A DNA stretch of 48,562 nt, taken from assembly GCA_020853795.1 (NCBI GenBank), contig JADYYF010000064.1, forward strand, positions 1 through 48,562. Direction: 5' to 3'. The position numbers were made by a program, and so were the translations under genes. The DNA is from Candidatus Zixiibacteriota bacterium (lineage in GTDB: Bacteria > Zixibacteria > MSB-5A5 > CAIYYT01). Below the pieces are notes generated by a model. That model was not told the DNA's origin and did not search any database. It saw nothing but the letters and a program-made list of their open reading frames with translations. Position 1 is the stretch's first letter; every line of letters starts with the position of its first letter. Positions 15,155 to 21,836 of the stretch are shown here, piece by piece.

Positions 15155-16780
15155 TTAGAACACCTCGTCTGGATCAAGGTCAGCAAGCGGGTCGGAGTCA
15201 GGCCCAGTTTGCCTTGGAGCGTCATCCTGCGTCTTTGGTGTTCGTGGGATGCCGTACGTCTGCCGCGAGTATTCGACCACTTCACGCGCCCGGTCGAAAT
15301 CTGGTTCGACGTCGATTCTGGGAACCCACATCGGGAACGTGTTCTTGCCAATCCGACAGTATGCTTCGCCGACGCCAAGCTTTAGCAGTTCCTCCTTCGG
15401 CAGCGACTCAATTTCGAAGTCATACTGATTGATGAACTCCGGTCCGAGTCTGCCAGCATCCGCCTGGGCAACTTGAAAGCTTACGATAGTCGAGACATTG
15501 CCTAAGATCTCCCGATAGAGTTCCAAAGGTACTTGCCGCGTCTGTTGATGAGCGAGAATCAAGCCGAGCTTGTACTTGCGCGCCCGCGAGAGAATCTTCT
15601 TGTACGACTGCTGTGCGATACCGCAGAAATTTTGAAATTCGTCCAAGTAAAGGTAGTGCGACAGCCGCTTCCCTTTCGACGTATCGGCGCGGCTCATGGT
15701 CGCGGTTTGGTACTTGGCCACAATGAGCTGGCCGATCAGTTGGCTTGCAACCGTTCCCAGAATCCCATCTGACAAGTTGAATAAAAGTATCTTGCCCTCG
15801 TCCATCGCCCGCCGGATGTTGAGCAAACGCCTTGAAACCTCTTCCGGTTTCAACGAAGTTCGCATGGGTGGGCAAAGGCAGTTCCGCACGTACTTACCCC
15901 TGATGATCCGAGAAATCCGGTTGATAATAGGAAAGTGCGCGTCCTTGGGCAGCTGCGGATAGGTGTGTTCGAAGAACCGCTTGGTCTGTTCGTCGTCGGT
16001 GTTTCGAACAATTTCCTTCCGCAATGTATCGTCATGGCGGTCCAAGAGCGGCTCGAAGTCCATAAGGGTCGAACCCGGCCGCTCAGTCAGCGCATAAAGG
16101 CTGTGGCGAAGAATCTCGTCCATCCGAGGGCCGCCATCGCCGACTACCCGTTGAAGCACGGTAAAGGTCTCATCCACGTGGAGGTCGATGTCTTCACCCG
16201 GCTCCAAATACAGCGGATTCAGAACAACCGGAAACTCAAGGTCTTTCGGGTTGAAGTAGATGACATCCTCGACCCGGTCGTCAGGAATGAACGGGAGGAC
16301 CTCCTCGGTGAGCATTTCCATCTCCGGGGCCAAAACCCCGATCCCGTTGCCCCGGGACAGGTCCTGGAGAATCAAATACCGGAGGAAATTCGTCTTGCCG
16401 TAGCCAGACTTTCCGACCACATACAGGTGTTTGTCCCGGTACTCGTCCGGAAGGATCACCGGAAGGCCGCTGCCGTGGCTTCCGAGCTCGATTCCGTCCA
16501 CTGATAGCATCCGCCCCGAAATAAAGCCCTGGAGCTCCTCCGCGGTGGCTCCAGTGTCGATTTTCTGGGCCAGTTCGTCCCGGCTGACCACCGCTCGTGC
16601 CAGATAGCCGTAGAAGTTGGCGAAGTACCGAACGACCTCCTCGCACTCAGCGAGACGCTTCGATTCGGCCTCTTCGGCCAGACGGGCGTCTTTGCGCTTC
16701 TGTTCAGCTGCCTTACCCTGGTACCAAAGCACCAGTCCCCCGCCTATGGCAAAAATAAGAATGATGGCGAAAGCTTCCAC
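15155..16780 (-). CDS. HerA/VirD4-like DNA-transfer ATPase with N-terminal membrane helix
   Basis: A 541-residue P-loop ATPase. Residues 3-20 (AFAIILIFAIGGGLVLWY) form one membrane helix. The Walker A motif is VVGKSGYGKTNFL (~121-133), and the Walker B is HYLYLDEFQNF. The region between reads like the DUF87/TraD family: LAPEMEMLTEEVLPFIPDDR, VIYFNPKDLEFPVVLNPLY, and GKILLFNLSDGILG. Such enzymes pump DNA through or towards membranes in conjugation (VirD4/TraD) or act in DNA processing (HerA). With no relaxase or channel genes nearby it may work as a single-protein pump, as TraB does in some actinobacterial elements; that is inference. The C-tail is acidic (DSDPLADLDPDEVF). Start codon is GTG. 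Confidence 0.85.
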   Translation of the reverse strand: MEAFAIILIFAIGGGLVLWYQGKAAEQKRKDARLAEEAESKRLAECEEVVRYFANFYGYLARAVVSRDELAQKIDTGATAEELQGFISGRMLSVDGIELGSHGSGLPVILPDEYRDKHLYVVGKSGYGKTNFLRYLILQDLSRGNGIGVLAPEMEMLTEEVLPFIPDDRVEDVIYFNPKDLEFPVVLNPLYLEPGEDIDLHVDETFTVLQRVVGDGGPRMDEILRHSLYALTERPGSTLMDFEPLLDRHDDTLRKEIVRNTDDEQTKRFFEHTYPQLPKDAHFPIINRISRIIRGKYVRNCLCPPMRTSLKPEEVSRRLLNIRRAMDEGKILLFNLSDGILGTVASQLIGQLIVAKYQTATMSRADTSKGKRLSHYLYLDEFQNFCGIAQQSYKKILSRARKYKLGLILAHQQTRQVPLELYREILGNVSTIVSFQVAQADAGRLGPEFINQYDFEIESLPKEELLKLGVGEAYCRIGKNTFPMWVPRIDVEPDFDRAREVVEYSRQTYGIPRTPKTQDDAPRQTGPDSDPLADLDPDEVF

Positions 16781-16910
16781 GAAATCCCCAAAACCAGCCT
16801 GTTTAATCGACTGTATACTCCCTGTATATCGGCTGTTTTCCGGGACTTTATAGTCTGGTTACGGCAACCTGTTAGTGAAAAGACACTTGCCGAAAGGCCG
16901 GTAGCCCAAC

Positions 16911-16971
16911 TCAATACCGCTTTCAGCGGTATTGACGCTCCCGCACCCAGCAGATGAGGATAAACCTCATC
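16911..16971. repeat. Two perfect hairpins between the ATPase and relaxation genes
   Basis: TCAATACCGCT and AGCGGTATTGA pair over 11 bases with a three-base loop (16911-16935). GATGAGG and CCTCATC pair over seven bases (16953-16971), overlapping the stop codon of the upstream relaxation gene. Neither has a T tract, so they are weak terminators at best, or RNA-stability elements. Confidence 0.6.
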
Positions 16972-17908
16972 CGCCGGGCCCGTGCTCGCCCTTAGCTAGC
17001 TCAGGCTTCTGGTTCGCACACTGGTGGTTTACCTGGTGCGATCGGGAGCGTTCAAAAGGAATGGCGGGAAACGGACTGGTCAGCAGTACTTCCGTCCGAT
17101 GAACAAGCTGCCAGACTTTCCCCAAGATATGCTCCGGTTGGTCAAGCCGAACTTGATCCTGCGTGGTTAGAAAAGCGATATCCGTTCGAGGGTACTTGGC
17201 CGTCAGGGCCTGGATGATTCCCAAGAGATTTTGGAGCCGCTGCTTTCCTGATGTGACCCAAAGGATCCGAAATGTCGGAATCCCAAGGTCGGCAAGATGC
17301 GGTCGCGAGTGCCAGAAGCTCAGATAAGCCTCCAATTTTATCCTGATTCGATTCAGGGGAGTCGTTGCCCGGTCGATTTCGAGCATGTAGAAGAAATCTT
17401 TGTCTTGGATACGGACGCTGAAAACTCCATCCGGCACAATCGGGACCTGCACTGGTTTCTGGCGGATTGTGACCGGAACGGTGACCTTCACTTCTCTATC
17501 GGGTTTCCAATATGCCAGCGAAAAGTCATCTCGGATTCGTTCTGCCAATTCCAAAGCCACGCGGAAATCGTTTATCTGAAGGGCATGCTTGCCTTGAGTC
17601 TCGGTGAGACTGCGAGTGGCTAACTTGGGGCCGAGCGGCTCTTGGTGAATGAGCGACTCACCCTTCCGGGATGGTCGATAGATGTACTGCGATGAACCTT
17701 CTCCGAGCCGTACCGGTCTGGTGAATCGCGCCACTAGTCCGTGACGGAACAATTGTAGAATTCGCTTGCGTGCCCGGTTCATGGATGGGTACAGCAGATA
17801 CCTGATCTGTTCGGTGGACAGCAGGCGGTATTCCGAGAGCTTTTGCAGGAGCTGTTTGTCTCGGGCTGTTATCCGAATGGGTGATTTATTGGAGTCGGTT
17901 TTCGTCAT
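16967..17908 (-). CDS. Replication-relaxation family protein (copy 1)
   Basis: A 313-residue member of the same family as 14261-15154. The N-terminal winged helix reads ITARDKQLLQKLSEYRLLST, then EQIRYLLYPSMNRARKRILQ. The core has HALQINDFRVALELAERIRD, then a PDGVFSV and FFYMLEIDRATTP block in the same spacing. The start overlaps the end of the RuvC-like gene by 23 bases, so the two are co-translated. The basic, low-complexity C-tail after ~285 is absent from copy 2. Two divergent copies in one element suggest two partners, perhaps one for each of the two ATPases. Confidence 0.78.
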   Translation of the reverse strand: MTKTDSNKSPIRITARDKQLLQKLSEYRLLSTEQIRYLLYPSMNRARKRILQLFRHGLVARFTRPVRLGEGSSQYIYRPSRKGESLIHQEPLGPKLATRSLTETQGKHALQINDFRVALELAERIRDDFSLAYWKPDREVKVTVPVTIRQKPVQVPIVPDGVFSVRIQDKDFFYMLEIDRATTPLNRIRIKLEAYLSFWHSRPHLADLGIPTFRILWVTSGKQRLQNLLGIIQALTAKYPRTDIAFLTTQDQVRLDQPEHILGKVWQLVHRTEVLLTSPFPAIPFERSRSHQVNHQCANQKPELAKGEHGPGG

Positions 17909-18398
17909 GGAGTTTTAAGTAGGTTAGACCGCACGCGACGGCATCGAACATGTTTTGGTAGTAGCGTTCGCGCCAGCGACGGTTGGATTCCCGGTAGGCC
18001 TTTAACTCTGGGTACCGAGCGGATAGGACATGGGCCACTTGGCGCTTGGAGGCTCGCCCGTCGCACGTTACTTCCTTCTTGATGGTGTTAGGTGCGAATT
18101 CCCAGATGGGAACTTTTGCTGTACGGACGGCCTGCTTCAGCTTCTCAACTGCCCGTACGAGGTTCTGGTTTTGTGGCATGTTCGCAAAGGAGTTTTTCTC
18201 CAGCGCGAATATGTCGGGCCGTTTCTCTTCAAGGAGTCTTTCCACGATTGAGCAGAGAAACAACGTGCGCATTTTTGCATTACCCGGTCGGCGCAACGAC
18301 TTTACGCCGTAGTCTATGAGCTCAATGCCGCTGAAATGCGCGACCCCGATCTCACGAAGCCCAGGGTCAATTGCCAGAATTGTTTGTTTGGTGGTCAT
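17886..18398 (-). CDS. RuvC-like Holliday-junction nuclease (RNase H fold)
   Basis: About 170 residues from ATG 18398. The first strand reads TILAIDPGLREIGVAHF, with catalytic Asp at ~11. A second acidic residue lies in DIFALEKNSFANM, and the last in YYQNMFDAVACGLTYL, giving the RuvC-type acidic set. RuvC family enzymes cut four-way DNA junctions as dimers. Mobile-element copies resolve recombination or replication intermediates. The chosen start lies within the previous gene (32-base overlap); a longer reading would begin before it but lacks a better start. It overlaps the replication-relaxation gene downstream, so it sits in a tight replication-type operon. Confidence 0.8.
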   Translation of the reverse strand: MTTKQTILAIDPGLREIGVAHFSGIELIDYGVKSLRRPGNAKMRTLFLCSIVERLLEEKRPDIFALEKNSFANMPQNQNLVRAVEKLKQAVRTAKVPIWEFAPNTIKKEVTCDGRASKRQVAHVLSARYPELKAYRESNRRWRERYYQNMFDAVACGLTYLKLHDENRLQ

Positions 18399-18627
18399 AG
18401 TGTCGGATGAGGTAGATAAATAATGCGCGTCGTGATTTCTTGATTTGATGTTCTGGCAACGCGAGAGCCTCTCTGTATGCACGATAGACTAAGCTGTGAT
18501 TGTGCGCTGCGCAGACTTGTCGGTAGAATGGGAGTCGGGCTGAATCGCCGAATGCGCGCGCGATCTCCAAAGCAAGGGCGTCAGCTTGAGTCTTGGGAAT
18601 AAACATGTCCGGTGCTTTAGGTGTCAT
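18367..18627 (-). CDS. Small hypothetical helical protein
   Basis: An 86-residue protein overlapping the XRE gene upstream (11 bases) and the RuvC-like gene downstream (32 bases). The sequence is helical: ADALALEIARAFGD, then LPFYRQVCAAHN, then LVYRAYREALALP and KSRRALFIYLIRHY. This looks like the short helical DNA-interacting proteins found between repressors and replication genes of mobile elements. No catalytic motif is seen. The tight overlaps on both sides argue that it is a real gene. Confidence 0.6.
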   Translation of the reverse strand: MTPKAPDMFIPKTQADALALEIARAFGDSARLPFYRQVCAAHNHSLVYRAYREALALPEHQIKKSRRALFIYLIRHYDHQTNNSGN

Positions 18628-18901
18628 TGCGCTTGGTTAATGAGGATTGTCTCTTCGTAAACACGTCGTGCCGTATGGCGTTGAACAGATCGTAGAACAG
18701 AATCTCGACCGGGCACTGGATGATCGCTGAAAGCCGAAGTGCGTTCTCGAGGTTCGGTACCTTGCGCCCCTTCTCCCAGTGCGACAGATGCGACGGCGTC
18801 CTGAGTCCGGCCAGCTTTGCCACTTGGCGCAATTTCAGGTTGCGCCGTCTGCGGTAGCACCGGATTTGATTCGGGATTCTGTTTTTTGTCTTTGCTGGCA
18901 T
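18617..18901 (-). CDS. XRE-family HTH regulator
   Basis: A 94-residue Cro/CI-type regulator. The helix-turn-helix covers ~residues 12-65: IRCYRRRRNLKLRQVAKLAG, then LRTPSHLSHWEKGRKVPNLE, then NALRLSAIIQCPVEILF. It heads a minus-strand operon with a small protein, the RuvC-like nuclease and replication-relaxation copy 1. Its promoter (-35 at 18959-18964, -10 at 18936-18941) is abutted by the palindrome TTGCCGAAGTCGGCAA. The same palindrome sits in the same place at the recombination operon at 41.6 kb, so this protein is the natural candidate for an element-wide regulator. That link is inferred. Confidence 0.85.
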   Translation of the reverse strand: MPAKTKNRIPNQIRCYRRRRNLKLRQVAKLAGLRTPSHLSHWEKGRKVPNLENALRLSAIIQCPVEILFYDLFNAIRHDVFTKRQSSLTKRNDT

Positions 18902-18935
18902 TGGGTATACAGAGGTTGATTACTTGGTATCGTGA

Positions 18936-18980
18936 ATCGTAATCGGGTTGGGAAAACCGTTCAATTGCCGAAGTCGGCAA
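18936..18980 (-). promoter_or_regulatory. Promoter of the XRE operon with abutting palindromic operator
   Basis: On the minus strand: TTGAAC (18959-18964), a 17-base spacer and TACGAT (18936-18941). Directly upstream of the -35 lies the perfect palindrome TTGCCGA-AG-TCGGCAA (18965-18980). Confidence 0.7.
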
Positions 18981-19037
18981 CTTGATGTGTATATGAGGGA
19001 GGAAAAGCTTGAAGAAACGCTGATTCTATGGGTCTTC

Positions 19038-19053
19038 CGAACAAAAGCCGAAC
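19038..19053 (-). promoter_or_regulatory. LexA box GTTC-N7-GTTC, second copy
   Basis: On the minus strand GTTCGGCTTTTGTTCG, the direct-repeat LexA box known from alphaproteobacteria. It lies just after the lexA stop codon and ~60-75 bases upstream of the XRE operon operator. No clear promoter overlaps it. Confidence 0.55.
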
Positions 19054-19074
19054 ATCGAGTGCAAAAAAACACTC

Positions 19075-19680
19075 CTACCGCCTATGCACTCGGAGAATGG
19101 CCGTCACTTTCCCCTGAATTGTTGCGTTCTTCACGTAGATCGGTTTCATCTTGGCGTTGGCTGGCTGTAACCGGATGCGGCCGCGCTCGCGGTAGACGCG
19201 CTTAAGCGTGGCAGTGTTGTCGTCTAGTAACACAACCGCAATATCGCCATTGGTGACCGAAGCCTGTTGCCGTACGACTACAAGGTCGCCGTCAAGAATG
19301 TGATCTTCAATCATGCTGTCACCCTTTACTCGCAGACCGTAGGCGCCGGGCCTGGCTGCTTCTTTCGGTAGTGTCACAGGGTCTTCAGGGTTTTCAATGG
19401 CCTCAATTGGCGACCCAGCTGCGATAGTCCCAACAACGGGCACGCTGACAAGATTGCCCCTATCTATGACATCCTCAACCAAAGTAATTCCCCGAGCCGA
19501 TCCACTAGAGTGAATCCATCCCTTTTTCTCAAGGGTCTGCAGGTGTTCGTGGACGGTCCCGACCGCTGATTTCGTGGACTTTGCCATATCTCGCACAGAC
19601 GGCATAAACCCCCGCGCTTTCAGGTAGAAGCGAAGGGTATCCAAAACACGCTTTTGCTTAGGGGTAAGCGGCTGCTCCAT
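19075..19680 (-). CDS. lexA: LexA repressor
   Basis: A 201-residue LexA from ATG 19680. The N-terminal winged helix (LTPKQKRVLDTLRFYLKARG; MPSVRDMAKSTKSAVGTVHE) is followed by an S24 peptidase domain. The self-cleavage site is A88-G89 in GTIAAGSP. The catalytic dyad is S122 in GDSMIEDH and K160 in ATLKRV, at the usual distances. In the SOS response RecA filaments trigger cleavage and derepression. A longer in-frame start at 19773 is rejected because the promoter and operators lie in that extension. The promoter spacer contains GTTC-N7-GTTC, so it is autoregulated. An element-borne LexA could tie excision or cargo to DNA damage. Confidence 0.92.
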   Translation of the reverse strand: MEQPLTPKQKRVLDTLRFYLKARGFMPSVRDMAKSTKSAVGTVHEHLQTLEKKGWIHSSGSARGITLVEDVIDRGNLVSVPVVGTIAAGSPIEAIENPEDPVTLPKEAARPGAYGLRVKGDSMIEDHILDGDLVVVRQQASVTNGDIAVVLLDDNTATLKRVYRERGRIRLQPANAKMKPIYVKNATIQGKVTAILRVHRR

Positions 19681-19690
19681 AGATACGAAT

Positions 19691-19719
19691 AGTGTACCGA
19701 ACAATGCCCGAACGGACAA
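19691..19719 (-). promoter_or_regulatory. lexA promoter with LexA box in the spacer
   Basis: On the minus strand: TTGTCC (19714-19719), a 17-base spacer and TACACT (19691-19696). The spacer holds GTTCGGGCATTGTTCG (19698-19713), a GTTC-N7-GTTC direct repeat in the ideal place for autorepression. Confidence 0.75.
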
Positions 19720-19739
19720 GGTCTGGTTATCCACAAGTA

Positions 19740-19755
19740 TTGCCGGCAACGGCAG
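19740..19755. promoter_or_regulatory. Partial copy of the TTGCC-N6-GGCAA operator
   Basis: TTGCCGGCAACGGCAG matches the palindrome at 18965-18980 in both half-sites except the last base. It lies upstream of the lexA -35. Confidence 0.4.
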
Positions 19756-19813
19756 TTCTTTCAGACTTTTCAAGCAACTGTATTTAATCCTACGCTTACA
19801 CCGTGGTTCGATT

Positions 19814-19824
19814 AGTGTACCACT
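19814..19824. promoter_or_regulatory. Small palindrome in the lexA-recombinase divergent region
   Basis: AGTG-TAC-CACT lies 50 bases before the serine recombinase start. AGTGTACC also occurs at the lexA -10 (19691-19698). It may be an operator of the recombinase gene; no clean -35/-10 pair is seen for that gene. Confidence 0.3.
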
Positions 19825-19873
19825 TGTATTTCACACGTCTTTATGGCAAGATGATTCGATAACTCAAACTCCT

Positions 19874-21697
19874 ATGCAAAGAGCAATAATCTATTGCAGG
19901 GTCTCGACTGAAGAACAGGCTCAAGATGGGCATCACTCGCTTGCCGCGCAGGAATTCCTTTGTCGTAAGACGGCAGTCGATCAAGGCTTCGAGGTTGCGG
20001 CCGTATTCAAGGACCCCGGTCGCACGGCGACAAACATGCACCGGCCCGGGCTGCAAGATGCGCTTGCTCGCTGTCAAGCAGACCACTCGATAAAGGCGGT
20101 ATTCGTGCAGGACACTGACAGACTAGCCAGGAACACGCAAGACCACCTGACCATCCGGGCAGTCCTTAAGAAGGCGGGCGTCCAACTCATATCGGTTTCG
20201 CAGCCTATGCTTGAAGACAGCGCTGAGGGTCACATGATCGACACTATCATTGCAAGTGTGAATCAGTTTCAGTCAGATATAACGTCTCGGAAAACGATTA
20301 AAGGTCTTGAAGAAAAAGTCCGTGGTGGCGGGTGGCCGGCACTTGCGCCACTCGGATATCGCAATGTCGGCACCGGCCAGGACAAGCAGAACCGGGTAGT
20401 CGAGGTTGACGAATCGGTCGCTCCGCTTGTCAAACGCATGTTCGAGCTATATGCCACCGGCAACTACTCGGCCCACGAACTTGGGGAAGTTATGTTTGGT
20501 CTTGGCCTACGTTCCAGGAACCACAAGAAGCTTCAGATCAGCAAAGTTCTGACTATTCTGCAGAACCCTTTCTACATCGGTGTCGTGAAGTGGGGTGGGA
20601 TTTCTGCCAAGGGCACGCATAACCCCATAATCAGCGAGGGGCTATATCGTGCGGTACAGGCAGTCATGAAGGGTCATGGTGGAAATCGGAGTAGGAGACG
20701 TCGGCATGACTTCCTGCTCCGTGGATACCTGTTTTGTGGGTTTTGTGGAAGGCGCATGATCGGCGAGAAACATCCGCTGAAAAAGGCGGCTTACTACCGC
20801 TGCCACAAGCGGGGAGGGTGTCAGCCCGCGGCCAGAACTGAGCTCGTTGAGAATGACGTGTCGGCGTTGTTTGATCTTCTCACGATCGACTCAGGATTGA
20901 TCAATGAGACAACCGCCGCACTTTCTAAGCGATTGTGTGCAGACAGAAAGGCTTTCGTCGAAGTCCGTACCGCACTATGCAATCAGAAGACCGCTTTGGA
21001 ATCTCGACTAACGCACATTGAGCGGAAGTGGCTTGATGGTGTACTCGATGATACCGACTTTACACGGCTGAAGACACAACTCAGGGCCGACCTCGACACT
21101 GTAGAACACCGTTTGGCCGATCACGATCTTCAAAATCGAGTGAATGTCGATGAAGTTAGGGAAGTCGTATCCTTCGCGGGCTCGATTGGATTCCACTACC
21201 AGCAAGCCCCGGAATATCTGAAGCGGCTCTTGCTCAAGCTCGCCTGGGAGCGATTCGACGTGCGAAACAATGAAATTGTCGAGGCTGTTCCAACGCCGGT
21301 TTTCCGAACTTTGACCGGATCAGGCTCTGGCTTAACTAACGCACAGAAGCCCGTCCTTTTGGAACGGGCTTCTGTGCAAAGGGGTGACCATCACCCCACT
21401 CAGGCCTCAATCGAACGAGTAGTTCGATTAAGAACCGAGTGGGGTCCCAACCGGATGCCTAATCGTCCAGAGAATCGCAGGAAAGTTGCCGGGAACGGCA
21501 ACTATTGCCCCGCTCAAAGTCTGTTGGAGCTTATCAAGGACGCCGGGTATTTTCAACAGGTGTTGGCTCTGTTTCGAGAGATTCAGTCCGGGTTGGGCTA
21601 TACATCGAAGGCTGGTGGCGGTCCTTTGAAGAGTGCTTCTCACGATACCAAACCCATTGGTAGATTATGTCGGCAAGTTGAGTCGCCGCGGCTTTGA
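19874..21697 (+). CDS. Large serine recombinase
   Basis: A 607-residue site-specific recombinase. The resolvase-type catalytic domain starts at once: AIIYCRVSTEEQ with the nucleophile Ser11, then a typical DTDRLARN and QSDITSRKTIKGL region. The recombinase domain follows (APLGYRNV, VKRMFELYATGNYS, NPFYIGVVKWGG). Then comes a zinc ribbon with Cys pairs CGFCGRRM and YRCHKRGGC (~295-325) and a coiled-coil region. It is divergent from lexA. Having a second recombinase class inside a tyrosine-integrase island suggests a nested element or a dedicated inversion or excision step. The last ~125 residues run through four DNA palindromes (21341-21503) and look unlike the family, so the true functional end may be near residue 490. 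Confidence 0.9.
   Translation: MQRAIIYCRVSTEEQAQDGHHSLAAQEFLCRKTAVDQGFEVAAVFKDPGRTATNMHRPGLQDALARCQADHSIKAVFVQDTDRLARNTQDHLTIRAVLKKAGVQLISVSQPMLEDSAEGHMIDTIIASVNQFQSDITSRKTIKGLEEKVRGGGWPALAPLGYRNVGTGQDKQNRVVEVDESVAPLVKRMFELYATGNYSAHELGEVMFGLGLRSRNHKKLQISKVLTILQNPFYIGVVKWGGISAKGTHNPIISEGLYRAVQAVMKGHGGNRSRRRRHDFLLRGYLFCGFCGRRMIGEKHPLKKAAYYRCHKRGGCQPAARTELVENDVSALFDLLTIDSGLINETTAALSKRLCADRKAFVEVRTALCNQKTALESRLTHIERKWLDGVLDDTDFTRLKTQLRADLDTVEHRLADHDLQNRVNVDEVREVVSFAGSIGFHYQQAPEYLKRLLLKLAWERFDVRNNEIVEAVPTPVFRTLTGSGSGLTNAQKPVLLERASVQRGDHHPTQASIERVVRLRTEWGPNRMPNRPENRRKVAGNGNYCPAQSLLELIKDAGYFQQVLALFREIQSGLGYTSKAGGGPLKSASHDTKPIGRLCRQVESPRL
21341..21503. repeat. Cluster of four perfect palindromes at the recombinase 3' end
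   Basis: (1) 21341-21377: GCACAGAAGCCCGT pairs with ACGGGCTTCTGTGC over 14 bases. (2) 21381-21397: GGGGTGA-CCA-TCACCCC. (3) 21393-21445: outer ACCCCACTC/GAGTGGGGT with inner AATCGAAC/GTTCGATT (21409-21429). (4) 21484-21503: AGTTGCCG-GGAA-CGGCAACT, which contains TTGCC-N6-GGCAA. Structures 2 and 3 share bases, so they are alternatives. They are read through in frame by the recombinase gene. Possible roles are transcription stop, origin, attachment site or operator. Confidence 0.7.
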
Positions 21698-21761
21698 CGA
21701 TGTCATGGTCCAGAATCCCGTTACCGGAACGGGGTAGTTCTTTGGCTTCGCTTTCATTCAT
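21534..21761 (-). CDS. Possible small protein antisense to the recombinase tail
   Basis: A 75-residue frame on the strand of the KAP operon, 75 bases after the KAP stop codon. Its first ~42 residues look like a folded helical protein (KELPRSGNGILDHDIVKAAA, then QLADIIYQWVWYREK). The last 30 are Pro/Ser/Thr-rich and may be chance. It overlaps the last ~160 bases of the serine recombinase frame in antisense, and only one of the two tails may be real. A GAGG lies close before the ATG inside a small GCCTCA/TGAGGC hairpin. Homologues at the protein level would settle it. Confidence 0.3.
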   Translation of the reverse strand: MNESEAKELPRSGNGILDHDIVKAAATQLADIIYQWVWYREKHSSKDRHQPSMYSPTRTESLETEPTPVENTRRP

Positions 21762-21836
21762 GCCTCAAGCATGAGGCACAACGTTCATGTTAGGAAGGGA
21801 GGAAAAGTTGCCGAGATGTTCGTATTCGGCCTAGGA

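Noticed and set aside
19681-19773. N-terminal extension of LexA
   Set aside because: The region holds a good promoter with a LexA box, and the LexA fold begins at the ATG at 19680.
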